Under the pieces are notes generated by a model. That model had not been told where the DNA came from. It worked only from the letters and a program-made list of their open reading frames with translations, and did no database searches. The translations under genes were made by a program, and so were the position numbers. From Ruminococcus sp. (GTDB lineage Bacteria > Bacillota > Clostridia > Oscillospirales > Ruminococcaceae), in the NCBI GenBank assembly GCA_015066845.1, contig SVNO01000009.1:1-43141 (forward strand): DNA of 43,141 nucleotides. The letters run 5' to 3'. Within the stretch, counting starts at the first letter, position 1, and every line of letters starts with the position of its first letter. Shown here in pieces: positions 1 to 7,638 of this stretch.

Positions 1-785
1 CCCTTCTGTTCGCTCAGGAATGCGTCCACCTGTACAATTTCCTCGCAGAGCTGCTCTGCCGGTACATCTGCCAAGGACAGACTGCCGAGAATTGCCATGT
101 GATACGTTGTGCCGTAGTTTACCTTTGCCTTGCACAGTCCATTGTACAGGGCAAGCAGCTTGTCACAGCGCGCCTCCACTGTACCCTCCCCGAACGTCAG
201 CACATGGGAAAGCATCTGCACTGCGTTTGTGTGGAAGAAATGCGGCTTGAGGAGCTTGAAGCATTCCTCCATCTCCGTTAGCAGCGTTTCATCGGATTTT
301 TCCAGAAATGTCATCAGAATCGCATAGGAAATATCCTCATCCCCCGACAGGAACGGGTGCTTTTTTCGCATAGCCTTAAAAATTGTTCTGGCATGGTCTG
401 CCATTTCCTCCGTCTTTTCACGGGGCATCATCCCCGTCAGAATGGTCGAAAGATAGGCAAGATAGTCCGAACCGCTGAGATATTCTTTCAGTACGCTGTA
501 AATTCCCATTGCATTCTGCATTGTCCCTGCCGCATCCTCTGTGCAGGCAAGCTGGGAAACGGTCGGGAGCTTGGTGTTGCCGCGGAAATTGGAGAAAATA
601 CTGGTGTTGTGCTCCAGAAGCTTGCGGCATTCCTTGAGCTTTTCCGGATTGACTGCAATGTTCCGGTTGGAAAATACCATGGCACTGAGCGCGATGATGT
701 CGGGCGTATCCCATGGAAAGGCTGCTTTGATGATGTCCCTGTTGCGGATGTACTGTTCACAGAGGTTTTTGAGCTGTTCGTTCAT
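1..785 (-). CDS. DUF4003 family protein, C-terminus cut by the window edge
   Basis: The reading frame is open from the ATG at 783-785 down to the left edge, so about 261 residues are visible and the C-terminus is missing. It starts MNEQLKNLCEQY and contains the segment NTSIFSNFRGNTKLP, which matches NTGIFSGFRGNMELP in the next gene upstream; the two are clear paralogues along their whole visible length. A GGGGGAA ribosome binding site lies just before the start. DUF4003 proteins are common in Bacillota and have no established function; the family name is my recognition, not a search. It follows its paralogue with a 19-base gap on the same strand, so the two are probably co-transcribed. The protein looks helical and soluble, with no signal peptide. 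Confidence 0.75.
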   Translation of the reverse strand, partial: MNEQLKNLCEQYIRNRDIIKAAFPWDTPDIIALSAMVFSNRNIAVNPEKLKECRKLLEHNTSIFSNFRGNTKLPTVSQLACTEDAAGTMQNAMGIYSVLKEYLSGSDYLAYLSTILTGMMPREKTEEMADHARTIFKAMRKKHPFLSGDEDISYAILMTFLEKSDETLLTEMEECFKLLKPHFFHTNAVQMLSHVLTFGEGTVEARCDKLLALYNGLCKAKVNYGTTYHMAILGSLSLADVPAEQLCEEIVQVDAFLSEQK

Positions 786-804
786 AGTTTTCCCCCTTGA
801 AGCA

Positions 805-1770
805 TCAGGTCACGATCATGATCATGAGCATAGCCGAAATTGCTGCCTGCTCCGCTGCAGCTGAGGCAATGGCGCTCATCATTGCTGCATCATTGACATT
901 TTGCGTTTCCTTGTGGTAATTTGATACGATCATCACTGCGTGCATCAATGCTGTTTGCTTGTTTGTGCCGAATACGCCCTTGTAGCCCTTCTGCTGTGCC
1001 AGCTCGTCATTGACTGCGATGATCTCCGCAGCCAGCTCCTCGACCGGAACGCTGCACAGGGTCAGTGCAGCTAGAACCGTCAGCTCGTGATTCTTGCTGT
1101 ATTTCTTTCCTGCCGCTGTCAGCGCATCAAACAATGCGGTCAGACGGGAGCACTTTTCCTCCGCAGTCCCCTGCGCCAGTGTGAAAATATGGCTGATTGA
1201 CTGGATCGCATCTTCATAGAAGCGACGCTCCTTCAGAATGCGGTAGCATTCTTCCATCTCCTCGATCATTGCCTCATCGGTCTTTTCGGAGAATGCCAGC
1301 AGGATTGCAAACACAACATCCTCACTGCCCGTCAGGAAACGGTGTTCCTTCTTCATCAGCTGGTAAATGCGCTTGCTCCGCTCGCCGATCTCCTCAACAC
1401 GTTCCGGCGTGATCATATCCGTCAGAATGGCTGCGGAATACGCCAGATGCTCGGAATCAGTGTGGTACTTCTTCAGCATCTTGTGGTAGTCAGCTGCCTG
1501 CTTGAGCTTCTCCTCCGGATCATTCGCACGGGCAAGCATCATGATCAGCGGCAGCTCCATGTTTCCACGGAATCCGGAAAAAATGCCGGTATTCTTTTTG
1601 AGGATCTTCTCACATGCTTTGATTTTGTCAGCATCCACAGCCATTTCCTTGCTGCACGCATCCGCTGCACAGACAGCAAGCATGGAATCCATTTCAAATT
1701 TGAATACCTTTGTAAGTTCTTCCCTGCACGCAAGATACTTTCTGTATTCGTTCATCAGTTGTTCGTTCAT
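805..1770 (-). CDS. DUF4003 family protein
   Basis: This 321-residue protein starts at the ATG at 1768-1770, which is preceded by a perfect AGGAGG; the upstream in-frame ATG codons lack such a site and run through a terminator. It is helical, without a signal peptide, and ends in a short hydrophobic, alanine- and methionine-rich tail (ISAMLMIMIVT). It is paralogous to the partial gene that follows, sharing the MNEQ start, an IFSxFRGN segment and an EEMEECY/EEMEECF segment. DUF4003 members are uncharacterised. A terminator hairpin separates it from the zinc-ribbon gene upstream, so expression depends on read-through or an internal promoter that I could not identify. Confidence 0.78.
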   Translation of the reverse strand: MNEQLMNEYRKYLACREELTKVFKFEMDSMLAVCAADACSKEMAVDADKIKACEKILKKNTGIFSGFRGNMELPLIMMLARANDPEEKLKQAADYHKMLKKYHTDSEHLAYSAAILTDMITPERVEEIGERSKRIYQLMKKEHRFLTGSEDVVFAILLAFSEKTDEAMIEEMEECYRILKERRFYEDAIQSISHIFTLAQGTAEEKCSRLTALFDALTAAGKKYSKNHELTVLAALTLCSVPVEELAAEIIAVNDELAQQKGYKGVFGTNKQTALMHAVMIVSNYHKETQNVNDAAMMSAIASAAAEQAAISAMLMIMIVT

Positions 1771-1802
1771 GTTTTTCCTCCTGGATGTCATGTATTTCAA
1801 AA

Positions 1803-1826
1803 CGCCCTGTGAAAACCCACAGGGCG
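1803..1826 (-). terminator. Rho-independent terminator after the zinc-ribbon gene
   Basis: The arms CGCCCTGTG (1803-1811) and CACAGGGCG (1818-1826) form a perfect 9-bp stem with a 6-base loop. On the minus strand the stem is followed by TTTTG, a short U-tract. It lies 10 bases beyond the zinc-ribbon stop codon and upstream of the DUF4003 pair, so it probably reduces rather than abolishes read-through into them. Confidence 0.75.
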
Positions 1827-1835
1827 CAGTGATAC

Positions 1836-2042
1836 TTATTTTTTTTCGGACAGCTTCGACGTATCTGCCATGTAAATGGAAACCTCGCCGCATTTCGGGC
1901 AGACAGCAACATTCGGAATGCCGATCCTGCCGCCGAACAATGCGTCCTTCTTGGTGGACATCACGATGCCATAACCAGCACCCTCCACCTTAATCGCACA
2001 GTTTTCCTGCATTGCTTCGCCGCATCTGATACACATTCTCAT
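1836..2042 (-). CDS. small zinc-ribbon protein
   Basis: This 68-residue protein begins MRMCIRCGEAM. The start at 2042 has GGAGG seven bases upstream; the longer frame adds residues without a better site. Two Cys pairs, CIRC near residue 4 and CPKCGE near residue 49, are spaced as in a zinc ribbon, suggesting one bound zinc. The middle holds a short beta-rich stretch. No enzymatic motif is visible, and the role is unknown; it may be a partner or regulator of the SPFH/NfeD proteins encoded just upstream on the same strand. It ends at a clear terminator. Confidence 0.7.
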   Translation of the reverse strand: MRMCIRCGEAMQENCAIKVEGAGYGIVMSTKKDALFGGRIGIPNVAVCPKCGEVSIYMADTSKLSEKK

Positions 2043-2077
2043 ATGAGTTCCTCCCTGCATTACAATCGGTGATACGG

Positions 2078-2095
2078 GAGGGGACACGTCCCCTC
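2078..2095. repeat. GC-rich hairpin between SPFH and zinc-ribbon genes
   Basis: GAGGGGAC and GTCCCCTC form an 8-bp perfect stem with a 2-base loop. There is no U-tract on either side. It could be an mRNA stability or processing element. It resembles in composition the palindrome at 10596-10613. Confidence 0.5.
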
Positions 2096-2124
2096 AAACC
2101 CGCTTTGCGTCCGTCATGAATGTC

Positions 2125-3093
2125 TTACTTTGCTTCTTCCTCTGTCGTTTCCGTCACAGCCTTCAGACCTGCTGCAAGACCTGCAAGTCCCTGAATTTCG
2201 CTCGGAATGATGAGCTTTGTTGCCTTGCCGTCAGCAGCCTTGCCGAATGCCTCCAGAGCCTTGAGCTGGAGAACGGACTGGTTCGGATTGGCAGTATTCA
2301 GGCGTTCCAGACTCTCTGCCAGTGCTGTCTGTACTGCTGCAATTGCCTGCGCTTCACCGTCTGCCACGCGGATCTTCTGCTCACGGATCGCCTCCGCACG
2401 GAGGATCATAGCCTCCTTTTCTGCGGTTGCACGGAGAATTTCAGCTTCCTTGTCTGCCTGTGCGCGGAGGATCTTGGATTCCTTCTCTGCCTCAGCAACC
2501 AGAACCTGTGCTTTCTTTTCACCCTCAGCCTGCAGGATCTTCTCGCGGCGTTCACGCTCAGCTTTCATCTGCTTTTCCATGGAGTCCTGAATCTCTCTGG
2601 GCGGCAGGATGTTTTTCAGCTCAACGCGGATGACCTTGATACCCCAGCGATCTGTTTCTTCGTCCAGAATTGCGGTAATCTTGGTATTGATGACATCACG
2701 GGAGGTCAGTGTGGAGTCAAGCTCCAGCTCGCCAATGATGTTACGCAGTGTGGTTGCTGTGAAGTTTTCGATCGCCATCATGGGATTTTCTACGCCATAG
2801 GTATACTTCTTCGCGTCAGTTACCTTGAAGAATACAACTGTGTCAATCTGCATGGTAACGTTATCCTTGGTAATTACCTGCTGCGGCTTGAAATCCACCA
2901 CGCGTTCCTTGATGGAAACACGGCGGACAATGCGGTCAACAAACGGGAACAGCCAGCGCGGGCCAGCCTGCATCTCCTTGTGGAACGTACCCAGACGTTC
3001 TACAACATACACATGCGCCTGCGGTACAATGCGCAGACAGCTGATAAAGATAATCAGCAGAACAACGATCAATCCGACAAATAAGTACTCCAT
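2125..3093 (-). CDS. SPFH domain (stomatin/prohibitin-like) membrane protein
   Basis: This 322-residue protein has one N-terminal membrane segment (about residues 4-21), then an SPFH/Band 7 domain (about 25-190) with typical segments such as VVERLGTFHKEMQAG and PPREIQDSMEKQMKAERERR. A long charged coiled coil of A/E/K-rich repeats follows (about 175-260), then a variable C-terminus. This is the paraslipin/QmcA type of SPFH protein, which oligomerises at the membrane and organises microdomains. GGAGG sits eight bases before the ATG. The NfeD-family gene immediately upstream on the same strand is the classic partner of this family, which strongly supports the call. It likely belongs to one operon from the promoter at 4230-4258. 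Confidence 0.92.
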   Translation of the reverse strand: MEYLFVGLIVVLLIIFISCLRIVPQAHVYVVERLGTFHKEMQAGPRWLFPFVDRIVRRVSIKERVVDFKPQQVITKDNVTMQIDTVVFFKVTDAKKYTYGVENPMMAIENFTATTLRNIIGELELDSTLTSRDVINTKITAILDEETDRWGIKVIRVELKNILPPREIQDSMEKQMKAERERREKILQAEGEKKAQVLVAEAEKESKILRAQADKEAEILRATAEKEAMILRAEAIREQKIRVADGEAQAIAAVQTALAESLERLNTANPNQSVLQLKALEAFGKAADGKATKLIIPSEIQGLAGLAAGLKAVTETTEEEAK

Positions 3094-3108
3094 AATTCAA
3101 TCCTCCGT

Positions 3109-3546
3109 TTAGTTGTTTTTTTCAGTGACATATGCGGTTGTGCCGTCAATCTTTGTGACCGTCACAATCGTACCAATGGGAATGACTGCATCCTGTGCAG
3201 AACGTGCGCGCCAGTTGGAATCGCCGATTTTCACGCGTCCCGTACTTGCGCCATTGTCAATTTCTTCCGTGACTGTTGCATCCTTGCCCACATCCGGATC
3301 AACGGTTTTGGTGTTGGGATTGGAAGCGCGGAATTTCTTCAGCAGCGGCAGCGACAGAAGCAGCAGGGCAAATGAAACCGCAACGAACAGAATGCACTGT
3401 CCCAAAGGATTCAGCTCCACTGCCGCACCAATGAATGCTGCAAGTGCGCCGGCTGCAAACCAAACGCTGATGAGCTGCATGGTACAAAGTTCCAGTACCA
3501 CCAGTATGACGAACAGGATACCCCAGAATAGCATTGCACTTACCAT
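3109..3546 (-). CDS. NfeD family membrane protein
   Basis: This 145-residue protein has two or three hydrophobic segments (about residues 4-25, 28-45 and 52-68) followed by a soluble beta-barrel, OB-like domain (about 85-143) with GRVKIGDSNWRARS and GTIVTVTKIDGTTAYV. This is the short NfeD type, lacking the ClpP-like protease domain of long NfeD proteins. NfeD proteins pair with SPFH proteins, and the SPFH gene follows after a 15-base gap. The start at 3546 has AGGAGG seven bases upstream. Role by family: partner of a membrane scaffold in envelope quality control or membrane organisation. Confidence 0.9.
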   Translation of the reverse strand: MVSAMLFWGILFVILVVLELCTMQLISVWFAAGALAAFIGAAVELNPLGQCILFVAVSFALLLLSLPLLKKFRASNPNTKTVDPDVGKDATVTEEIDNGASTGRVKIGDSNWRARSAQDAVIPIGTIVTVTKIDGTTAYVTEKNN

Positions 3547-3562
3547 AAAATGACCTCCTTAC

Positions 3563-3739
3563 TTACAGCACAAGCTGACAGATTCCATAAATCAGCAGAC
3601 CGCACAGAACAGCAGCACCAAGACCAAGCCAGAATCGCTGGAATGCAGTGAGCTTGCTGTGTTTCTCCACGCGTTCCCCTACAGTATCGGAAATAATATC
3701 GCCGATGACCTCTACAGCTGCTTCGATGATGTCCTCCAT
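3563..3739 (-). CDS. small single-pass membrane protein
   Basis: This 58-residue protein begins MEDIIEAAVEVIGDIISD. I chose the ATG at 3739 because an AAGGTGG site lies eight bases before it; a GTG four codons upstream overlaps that site. The N-terminal 35 residues form an acidic amphipathic helix, then a single membrane segment (about residues 38-57) ends the protein. No family is recognised. It lies between the lipoprotein and NfeD genes with gaps of 13 and 16 bases, so it is probably part of the SPFH/NfeD operon and may be an accessory membrane subunit; that role is inference. Confidence 0.65.
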   Translation of the reverse strand: MEDIIEAAVEVIGDIISDTVGERVEKHSKLTAFQRFWLGLGAAVLCGLLIYGICQLVL

Positions 3740-3752
3740 GCTGTTCACCACC

Positions 3753-4148
3753 TTAATCGCTGCTTGTTACCGTGACCGGCACAATGGATTCCGGCAGGAA
3801 ATTCACTTCATAGCGATACGGGTCAACATCCGCGCCGCCGATGTCCTCTACAACATAGATGGTCCATTCGTTCAGGCTGACGAAATGCTTCTTGTATTCA
3901 TTCTCGCCCGTTTCACAGATGATTTCCAGCTGATTGTCCGCATTGTCCACCGTGATGGAAAATGTACCGATCAGTTCAAATACCGGCTTGTCGCTTCGTG
4001 CATTGATGACAGTCAGACGGCGCAGGACGTTGAAATTATCCGCTTCCTTGGAAACATTGTGCGATACCTTGGAAGATTCTGTACAGCCCGTCATTGACAG
4101 TGCACAGAATACTGCGGCTGCCATAGCAGCGGTGTGTCTGTGTTTCAT
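3753..4148 (-). CDS. small beta-rich lipoprotein
   Basis: This 131-residue lipoprotein starts MKHRHTAAMAAAVFCALS and has a lipobox MTGC with the acylated Cys near residue 22. The start at 4148 has AGGAG six bases before it and gives a normal signal peptide; the longer frame to 4229 would add 27 residues before it. The mature part alternates short beta strands, with segments VSHNVSKEADNFNVLRR, YKKHFVSLNEWTIYVVED and YRYEVNFLPES. I recall similar sequences annotated as beta-sandwich lipoproteins in Bacillota phages and mobile elements, so transfer is possible. It is the first gene after the promoter at 4230-4258. Function unknown. Confidence 0.75.
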   Translation of the reverse strand: MKHRHTAAMAAAVFCALSMTGCTESSKVSHNVSKEADNFNVLRRLTVINARSDKPVFELIGTFSITVDNADNQLEIICETGENEYKKHFVSLNEWTIYVVEDIGGADVDPYRYEVNFLPESIVPVTVTSSD

Positions 4149-4229
4149 ATGGATTCTCCTTTTCTGTATATGCGGTCTGTCAATCGTTTTTACTCTGCAT
4201 TTGCTGCATCTTCCGCATGTTGTACTCAC

Positions 4230-4258
4230 ATTATACCATACTTTTTACCGCTTGTCAA
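4230..4258 (-). promoter_or_regulatory. Consensus sigma-A promoter of the lipoprotein-SPFH-NfeD operon
   Basis: On the minus strand TTGACA (4253-4258) and TATAAT (4230-4235) are separated by exactly 17 bases, both boxes perfect. Transcription would start near 4223, about 75 bases before the lipoprotein start codon. A TGG directly precedes the -10 box, as in several other promoters in this window. Confidence 0.85.
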
Positions 4259-4315
4259 TAGGTTTTACAAAAATAATGTAAATATTTTTTACAGAGGGAG
4301 ATTCCCTGTGAAGTA

Positions 4316-5323
4316 TCAGAGAATGCGCTTCACGCTGTCACGCAGCATCATAGAACCGCTGACAACCACGCGATGCACGGCAGCCTTGGGGTTCTGGATT
4401 CTGCGGACAATTTGCTTGACGCTGTCGCGCGACATCTGGTCCACGTCTACGGCATAGGTCGTAATACGCGGTACAGTCAGCTCGGAGAGGATGAAATTGT
4501 CAAAGCCCGTGATGGAAACATCCTGCGGCACACGGACACCGCGGTCCTTGAGCTGATTGAGCAGGACATAGGCAGTGCTGTCGCAGTTGCAGGCAAAGGC
4601 AGTGGGGAGCTGATAGAGCATGTCGATCGGGATGGACACATTGCCCTGCGCGTCACGGTCAGGGATCACAAGCTCATCTGTAATTTCCAGTCCGGCTTCA
4701 CGCATGGCGCGGCAATAGCCGTAATAGCGGTCAGTAATACTGGTGGTTGCATCCACAGAGCCGACAAAGGCAATGCGGCGGTGTCCCATTTGTAACAAAT
4801 GCTGCACTACGGTGTACATACCATAGTAACCATCCGAAATCACAGAGTCCTGCAAATACTTTGCGTGGAATGCGTCGAGGATGACAAAGGGCATACCGGA
4901 GAGTGCAAGAGTGTTGCGGAATTCATCGGTGAAATTTCCCATCACGATAATACCATTGACTCTGCCCTCTGTGACCAGACGCGGCAGCTGTGCATCCAGT
5001 TCATCCTGCACGGGAATCACTTCGAGAATACCGATGTGTCCGAGCTGGGAGAGATGGTAGAGAATGCGCTCATAGAGCGTCCAGTAAAAGGAATGTCCCT
5101 TTTCAATAAATTTCTGTGAAGTTACAACGCCGATGGTGTAACCGGGTTTTGCGATTTCAGGCTTATTGCTTTTCTTCTGATAGCCCATCTGTTCTGCAAG
5201 CTGCTGGATTTTCAGCCGCAGCTCCTCACTTACGCCGTCTTTTCCGGCAAGTGCCTTTGATACTGTAACCGTGCTGACATTGAGCTGTTCTGCAATGTCG
5301 GACATGCGGATTGCTTTAGCCAA
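4316..5323 (-). CDS. LacI/GalR family transcriptional regulator
   Basis: This 335-residue protein has an N-terminal helix-turn-helix (about residues 8-27; SDIAEQLNVSTVTVSKAL) and hinge helix, followed by a periplasmic-binding-protein-like effector domain (about 65-330) with segments such as GIIVMGNFTDEF and MGHRRIAFVG. The start is TTG at 5323: it has a GGTGGG site upstream and gives the short lead before the HTH typical of the family; the first ATG is at 5305. LacI members bind a sugar or sugar phosphate and release operator DNA. It is divergent from the permease cluster, which it probably controls, and its own promoter contains a palindrome, suggesting autoregulation. The effector is not predictable. 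Confidence 0.93.
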   Translation of the reverse strand: MAKAIRMSDIAEQLNVSTVTVSKALAGKDGVSEELRLKIQQLAEQMGYQKKSNKPEIAKPGYTIGVVTSQKFIEKGHSFYWTLYERILYHLSQLGHIGILEVIPVQDELDAQLPRLVTEGRVNGIIVMGNFTDEFRNTLALSGMPFVILDAFHAKYLQDSVISDGYYGMYTVVQHLLQMGHRRIAFVGSVDATTSITDRYYGYCRAMREAGLEITDELVIPDRDAQGNVSIPIDMLYQLPTAFACNCDSTAYVLLNQLKDRGVRVPQDVSITGFDNFILSELTVPRITTYAVDVDQMSRDSVKQIVRRIQNPKAAVHRVVVSGSMMLRDSVKRIL

Positions 5324-5371
5324 TACAGTCCCACCTTTCTTACAAATTTCATAGAAATCCCCATCATTTCT

Positions 5372-5400
5372 ATTATACTATGGTTAACCTAATTTGTCAA
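5372..5400 (-). promoter_or_regulatory. Promoter of the LacI gene with a GGTTAACC palindrome in its spacer
   Basis: On the minus strand TTGACA (5395-5400) and TATAAT (5372-5377) are perfect and 17 bases apart. The spacer holds the 8-bp palindrome GGTTAACC (5382-5389), positioned so a bound repressor would block RNA polymerase. Operator identity and autoregulation are inference. Confidence 0.8.
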
Positions 5401-5740
5401 GTGGATTTTTAATTTTTACTTAAATTGAAAAAGGGAAGGGCACTGTACATGGTCTACAAAAAATGCATCAGAAATCTGTGCATTCCTACAAAGTTATGGG
5501 GTTTTATTCAAAAAGCAGAAAAAGCTGTCAGAAATGGGGCTGTATTATTGTATAAGAAAGTGAAACGCGGTGTGCTGTACCGGCAAAGGGCATTGCGTTT
5601 GTGATGTCTTAGGCAATACTGTACTGAGCCGCAGGCGGTCTTTGTGCGGTATTGTTCTTATGAAATCTTTAAGATTTCCGGCAGAGTCTTTCAGATTTCA
5701 TTACAATTCTGTTATAATCTGAAAAAACGCAGAAAAGGCA
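5401..5740. other. Intergenic region between lacI and the transporter cluster, no gene seen
   Basis: I see no convincing coding sequence with a ribosome binding site here. The stretch holds a dispersed repeat (5477-5531) and an imperfect inverted repeat in which GGCAATAC (about 5612-5619) faces GTATTGTT about 30 bases on. The sequence AATACCGCACAAA on the minus strand of this region matches the spacer at 12984-12996. It is AT-rich at the lacI side. Confidence 0.5.
5477..5531 (+). repeat. Dispersed short repeat, copy 1
   Basis: The 19-base string TGTGCATTCCTACAAAGTT (5477-5495) and the 13-base string AAAAAGCTGTCAG (5519-5531) both recur, in the same order and strand, at 13013-13031 and 13035-13047. 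The space between them is 23 bases here and 3 bases there. This looks like a degenerate interspersed element rather than a gene. Confidence 0.65.
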
Positions 5741-5769
5741 TTGACAAAAATCTCCTACTGTGCTATGAT
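5741..5769 (+). promoter_or_regulatory. Promoter of the ABC permease cluster
   Basis: TTGACA (5741-5746) and TATGAT (5764-5769) are separated by 17 bases. Transcription would start near 5776, about 30 bases before the first permease. A dyad overlaps the -10 box and start site. Confidence 0.8.
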
Positions 5770-5781
5770 AAATAGTACAGT
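5757..5781 (+). promoter_or_regulatory. Candidate operator dyad over the -10 box
   Basis: ACTGTGCTA (5757-5765) and TAGTACAGT (5773-5781) are inverted repeats matching at 8 of 9 positions around a 7-base centre. The site covers the -10 box and probable start site, a typical place for repression. It differs from GGTTAACC in the lacI promoter, so the repressor could be the LacI protein or another one. Confidence 0.5.
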
Positions 5782-5807
5782 TAGGATGCAGAGAGGTGAA
5801 GAACCAG

Positions 5808-6683
5808 ATGAAGAAAAAACGAAAGAAAGTGTTGCAGACAATCGGCGCGTGGAGCTGGCTGATGCCGAGCCTGTTGGGTGTACTGGTATTTTTCCTGATT
5901 CCCTTCGGCGTGGTCGTGTATTATTCCGTGCTTGATAACCCGATATTCTCCAATTTTGTCGGACTGGAAAATTTCCTGAACCTGTTCAAGAATACGGCAT
6001 TCATCCGCGCATCAAAAAACACATGCATTTTCTCCCTGATTGCTGTACCGCTGTCCGTGGTGCTGTCACTCTGGCTTGCCTTTGCATTGAATGCGAAAAT
6101 TCCATGCAAAAGCTGGCTGCGTACCTGTTTCCTGTGTCCTTTGATGGTTCCGATTGCGTCCGTTGTGCTGGTGTGGCAGGTCATCTTCCATTACCACGGC
6201 ACATTGAATCAGATCACGGAGCTGTTCGGGGCAGAACCGGTGGACTGGCTGAAAACCAACTGGTCGTACATGGTGCTGACGGTGATGTTCCTGTGGAAAA
6301 CACTGGGCTACAACATGATTCTGTTCATGTCCGCCATTGCCGGCATTCCGCAGGATATTGTGGAGGTGGCAGAGCTGGAGGGTGCAGGCAGCTTCTACAA
6401 ATTTGTACATATCAAGCTGCGTTACCTGTCCCCGACCATTCTGTTTGTGACGATCCTGTCCATCATCAGCTCCTTTAAGATGTTCCGCGAGGTCTATCTG
6501 CTGACGGGTGACTATCCGTATGAGAGTATGTATCTGTTACAGCATTTTATGAACAATACCTTTAATTCCCTCGATTATCAGAAGCTTTCCAGTGCGGCTG
6601 TGCTGCTGTGTCTGGTGATGATTGTGATTATCGGTGCAATGTTCCTGTGTGAACGGAAATTCGGGGAGGATGTGGAGGACTGA
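5808..6683 (+). CDS. Sugar-type ABC transporter permease (MalF/UgpA-like)
   Basis: This 291-residue inner-membrane protein starts MKKKRKKVLQTIGAWSWLMP; GAGGTGA lies eight bases before the ATG at 5808, favouring it over the GTG at 5796. Six hydrophobic segments are visible, and the cytoplasmic EAA loop (about residues 186-200, EVAELEGAGSFYKF) contacts the ATPase. It belongs to the binding-protein-dependent permeases for carbohydrates (CUT1 type). It overlaps the second permease by one base (TGATG), so the two form a heterodimer and are translationally coupled. No ATPase is encoded nearby; as in many Bacillota a shared MsmX-type ATPase elsewhere is likely. The substrate is unknown. Confidence 0.93.
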   Translation: MKKKRKKVLQTIGAWSWLMPSLLGVLVFFLIPFGVVVYYSVLDNPIFSNFVGLENFLNLFKNTAFIRASKNTCIFSLIAVPLSVVLSLWLAFALNAKIPCKSWLRTCFLCPLMVPIASVVLVWQVIFHYHGTLNQITELFGAEPVDWLKTNWSYMVLTVMFLWKTLGYNMILFMSAIAGIPQDIVEVAELEGAGSFYKFVHIKLRYLSPTILFVTILSIISSFKMFREVYLLTGDYPYESMYLLQHFMNNTFNSLDYQKLSSAAVLLCLVMIVIIGAMFLCERKFGEDVED

Positions 6684-7573
6684 TGAAAAAGAAACTGCAT
6701 AAGTATTTCTTGCCGGCACTTCTGTTTTTCTTTGCCGCTGTTGCAGCATTGCTGTTCATCATGCCGACAGTACTGACCATTACCAATTCGTTCATGACGG
6801 AAAAGGAGATCAGTGCCAATTACGGTGCAATGATCGAAAGTGCGTCCGCGGACAAGAAATCCTATATTTCCGAGGAACTCAACCTCAAATTCATACCGGA
6901 CATGGTAAGCGTCCAGCAGTACAATGCCGTACTGTTCAAAAGTCCGGAATACCTGCTGAAATTCTGGAATTCCGTAATTCTGGTCGTGCCCATCACGCTC
7001 TTTCAGCTTGTGCTGGCAGCATTCACCGCCTACGGTTTTTCGCGATGGCAGGGACGTATACGGGAGATTATCTTCTTTACTTATATTATATTGATGCTCA
7101 TGCCCTATCAGGTCACACTCGTACCGAACTATCTGGTTTCCGAGTATCTGGGCATCCTTGGTACACGCTGGGCAATCATTCTGCCGGGTATCTTTTCACC
7201 GTTCAGCGTTTATCTGCTGACCAAGGTCATGCGCCGTATTCCCAAGGCGTACTATGAAGCGGCGCGTCTGGACGGCGCAGGGGAGTTTCAGATTTTCTGG
7301 AATATCTGTCTGCCGCTGTCACGCTCTGCCATGCTGTCTGTCGGGCTTCTGGTATTCATCGACTACTGGAACATGGTGGAACAACCGCTGATTCTGCTGG
7401 AAAATGAAGCGGAATATCCGCTGTCCGTCTTTCTTTCACAAATCAATTCCGGCGATGTCGGACTTGCCTTTGCTGTTGCTGTGGTCTATATGATTCCGGC
7501 ACTGCTGCTCTTTCTCTATGGTGAGGAATACCTCGTGGAGGGCATCACCTATTCCGGCGGTGTCAAGGGCTGA
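6683..7573 (+). CDS. Sugar-type ABC transporter permease (MalG/UgpE-like)
   Basis: This 296-residue membrane protein starts one base inside the stop codon of the first permease. It has a hydrophobic N-terminal segment (about residues 9-33), an extracytoplasmic loop to about residue 90, then further membrane segments and the EAA loop (about 192-206, EAARLDGAGEFQIF). This matches the second subunit of CUT1-type transporters, which often has the long first loop seen here. It should pair with the preceding permease, with one or more of the seven downstream binding lipoproteins, and with an unlinked ATPase. Confidence 0.93.
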   Translation: MKKKLHKYFLPALLFFFAAVAALLFIMPTVLTITNSFMTEKEISANYGAMIESASADKKSYISEELNLKFIPDMVSVQQYNAVLFKSPEYLLKFWNSVILVVPITLFQLVLAAFTAYGFSRWQGRIREIIFFTYIILMLMPYQVTLVPNYLVSEYLGILGTRWAIILPGIFSPFSVYLLTKVMRRIPKAYYEAARLDGAGEFQIFWNICLPLSRSAMLSVGLLVFIDYWNMVEQPLILLENEAEYPLSVFLSQINSGDVGLAFAVAVVYMIPALLLFLYGEEYLVEGITYSGGVKG

Positions 7574-7638
7574 TCGCAAGCAATACCATGGGTGCAGTGC
7601 TGCATCCATCATCTTCTGTATCATGGAGGGATACTCTT

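Noticed and set aside
2116..3084. Open frame of 322 codons on the plus strand opposite the SPFH gene
   Set aside because: It mirrors the SPFH coding sequence, is Cys/Leu-rich with no family pattern, and has no ribosome binding site. The minus-strand gene has clear domains and a good start.
4291..4309. Terminator after the lacI gene
   Set aside because: A bulged hairpin (ACAG-a-GGGA with TCCCTGT) is present, but on the minus strand it is followed by A residues, not a U-tract.
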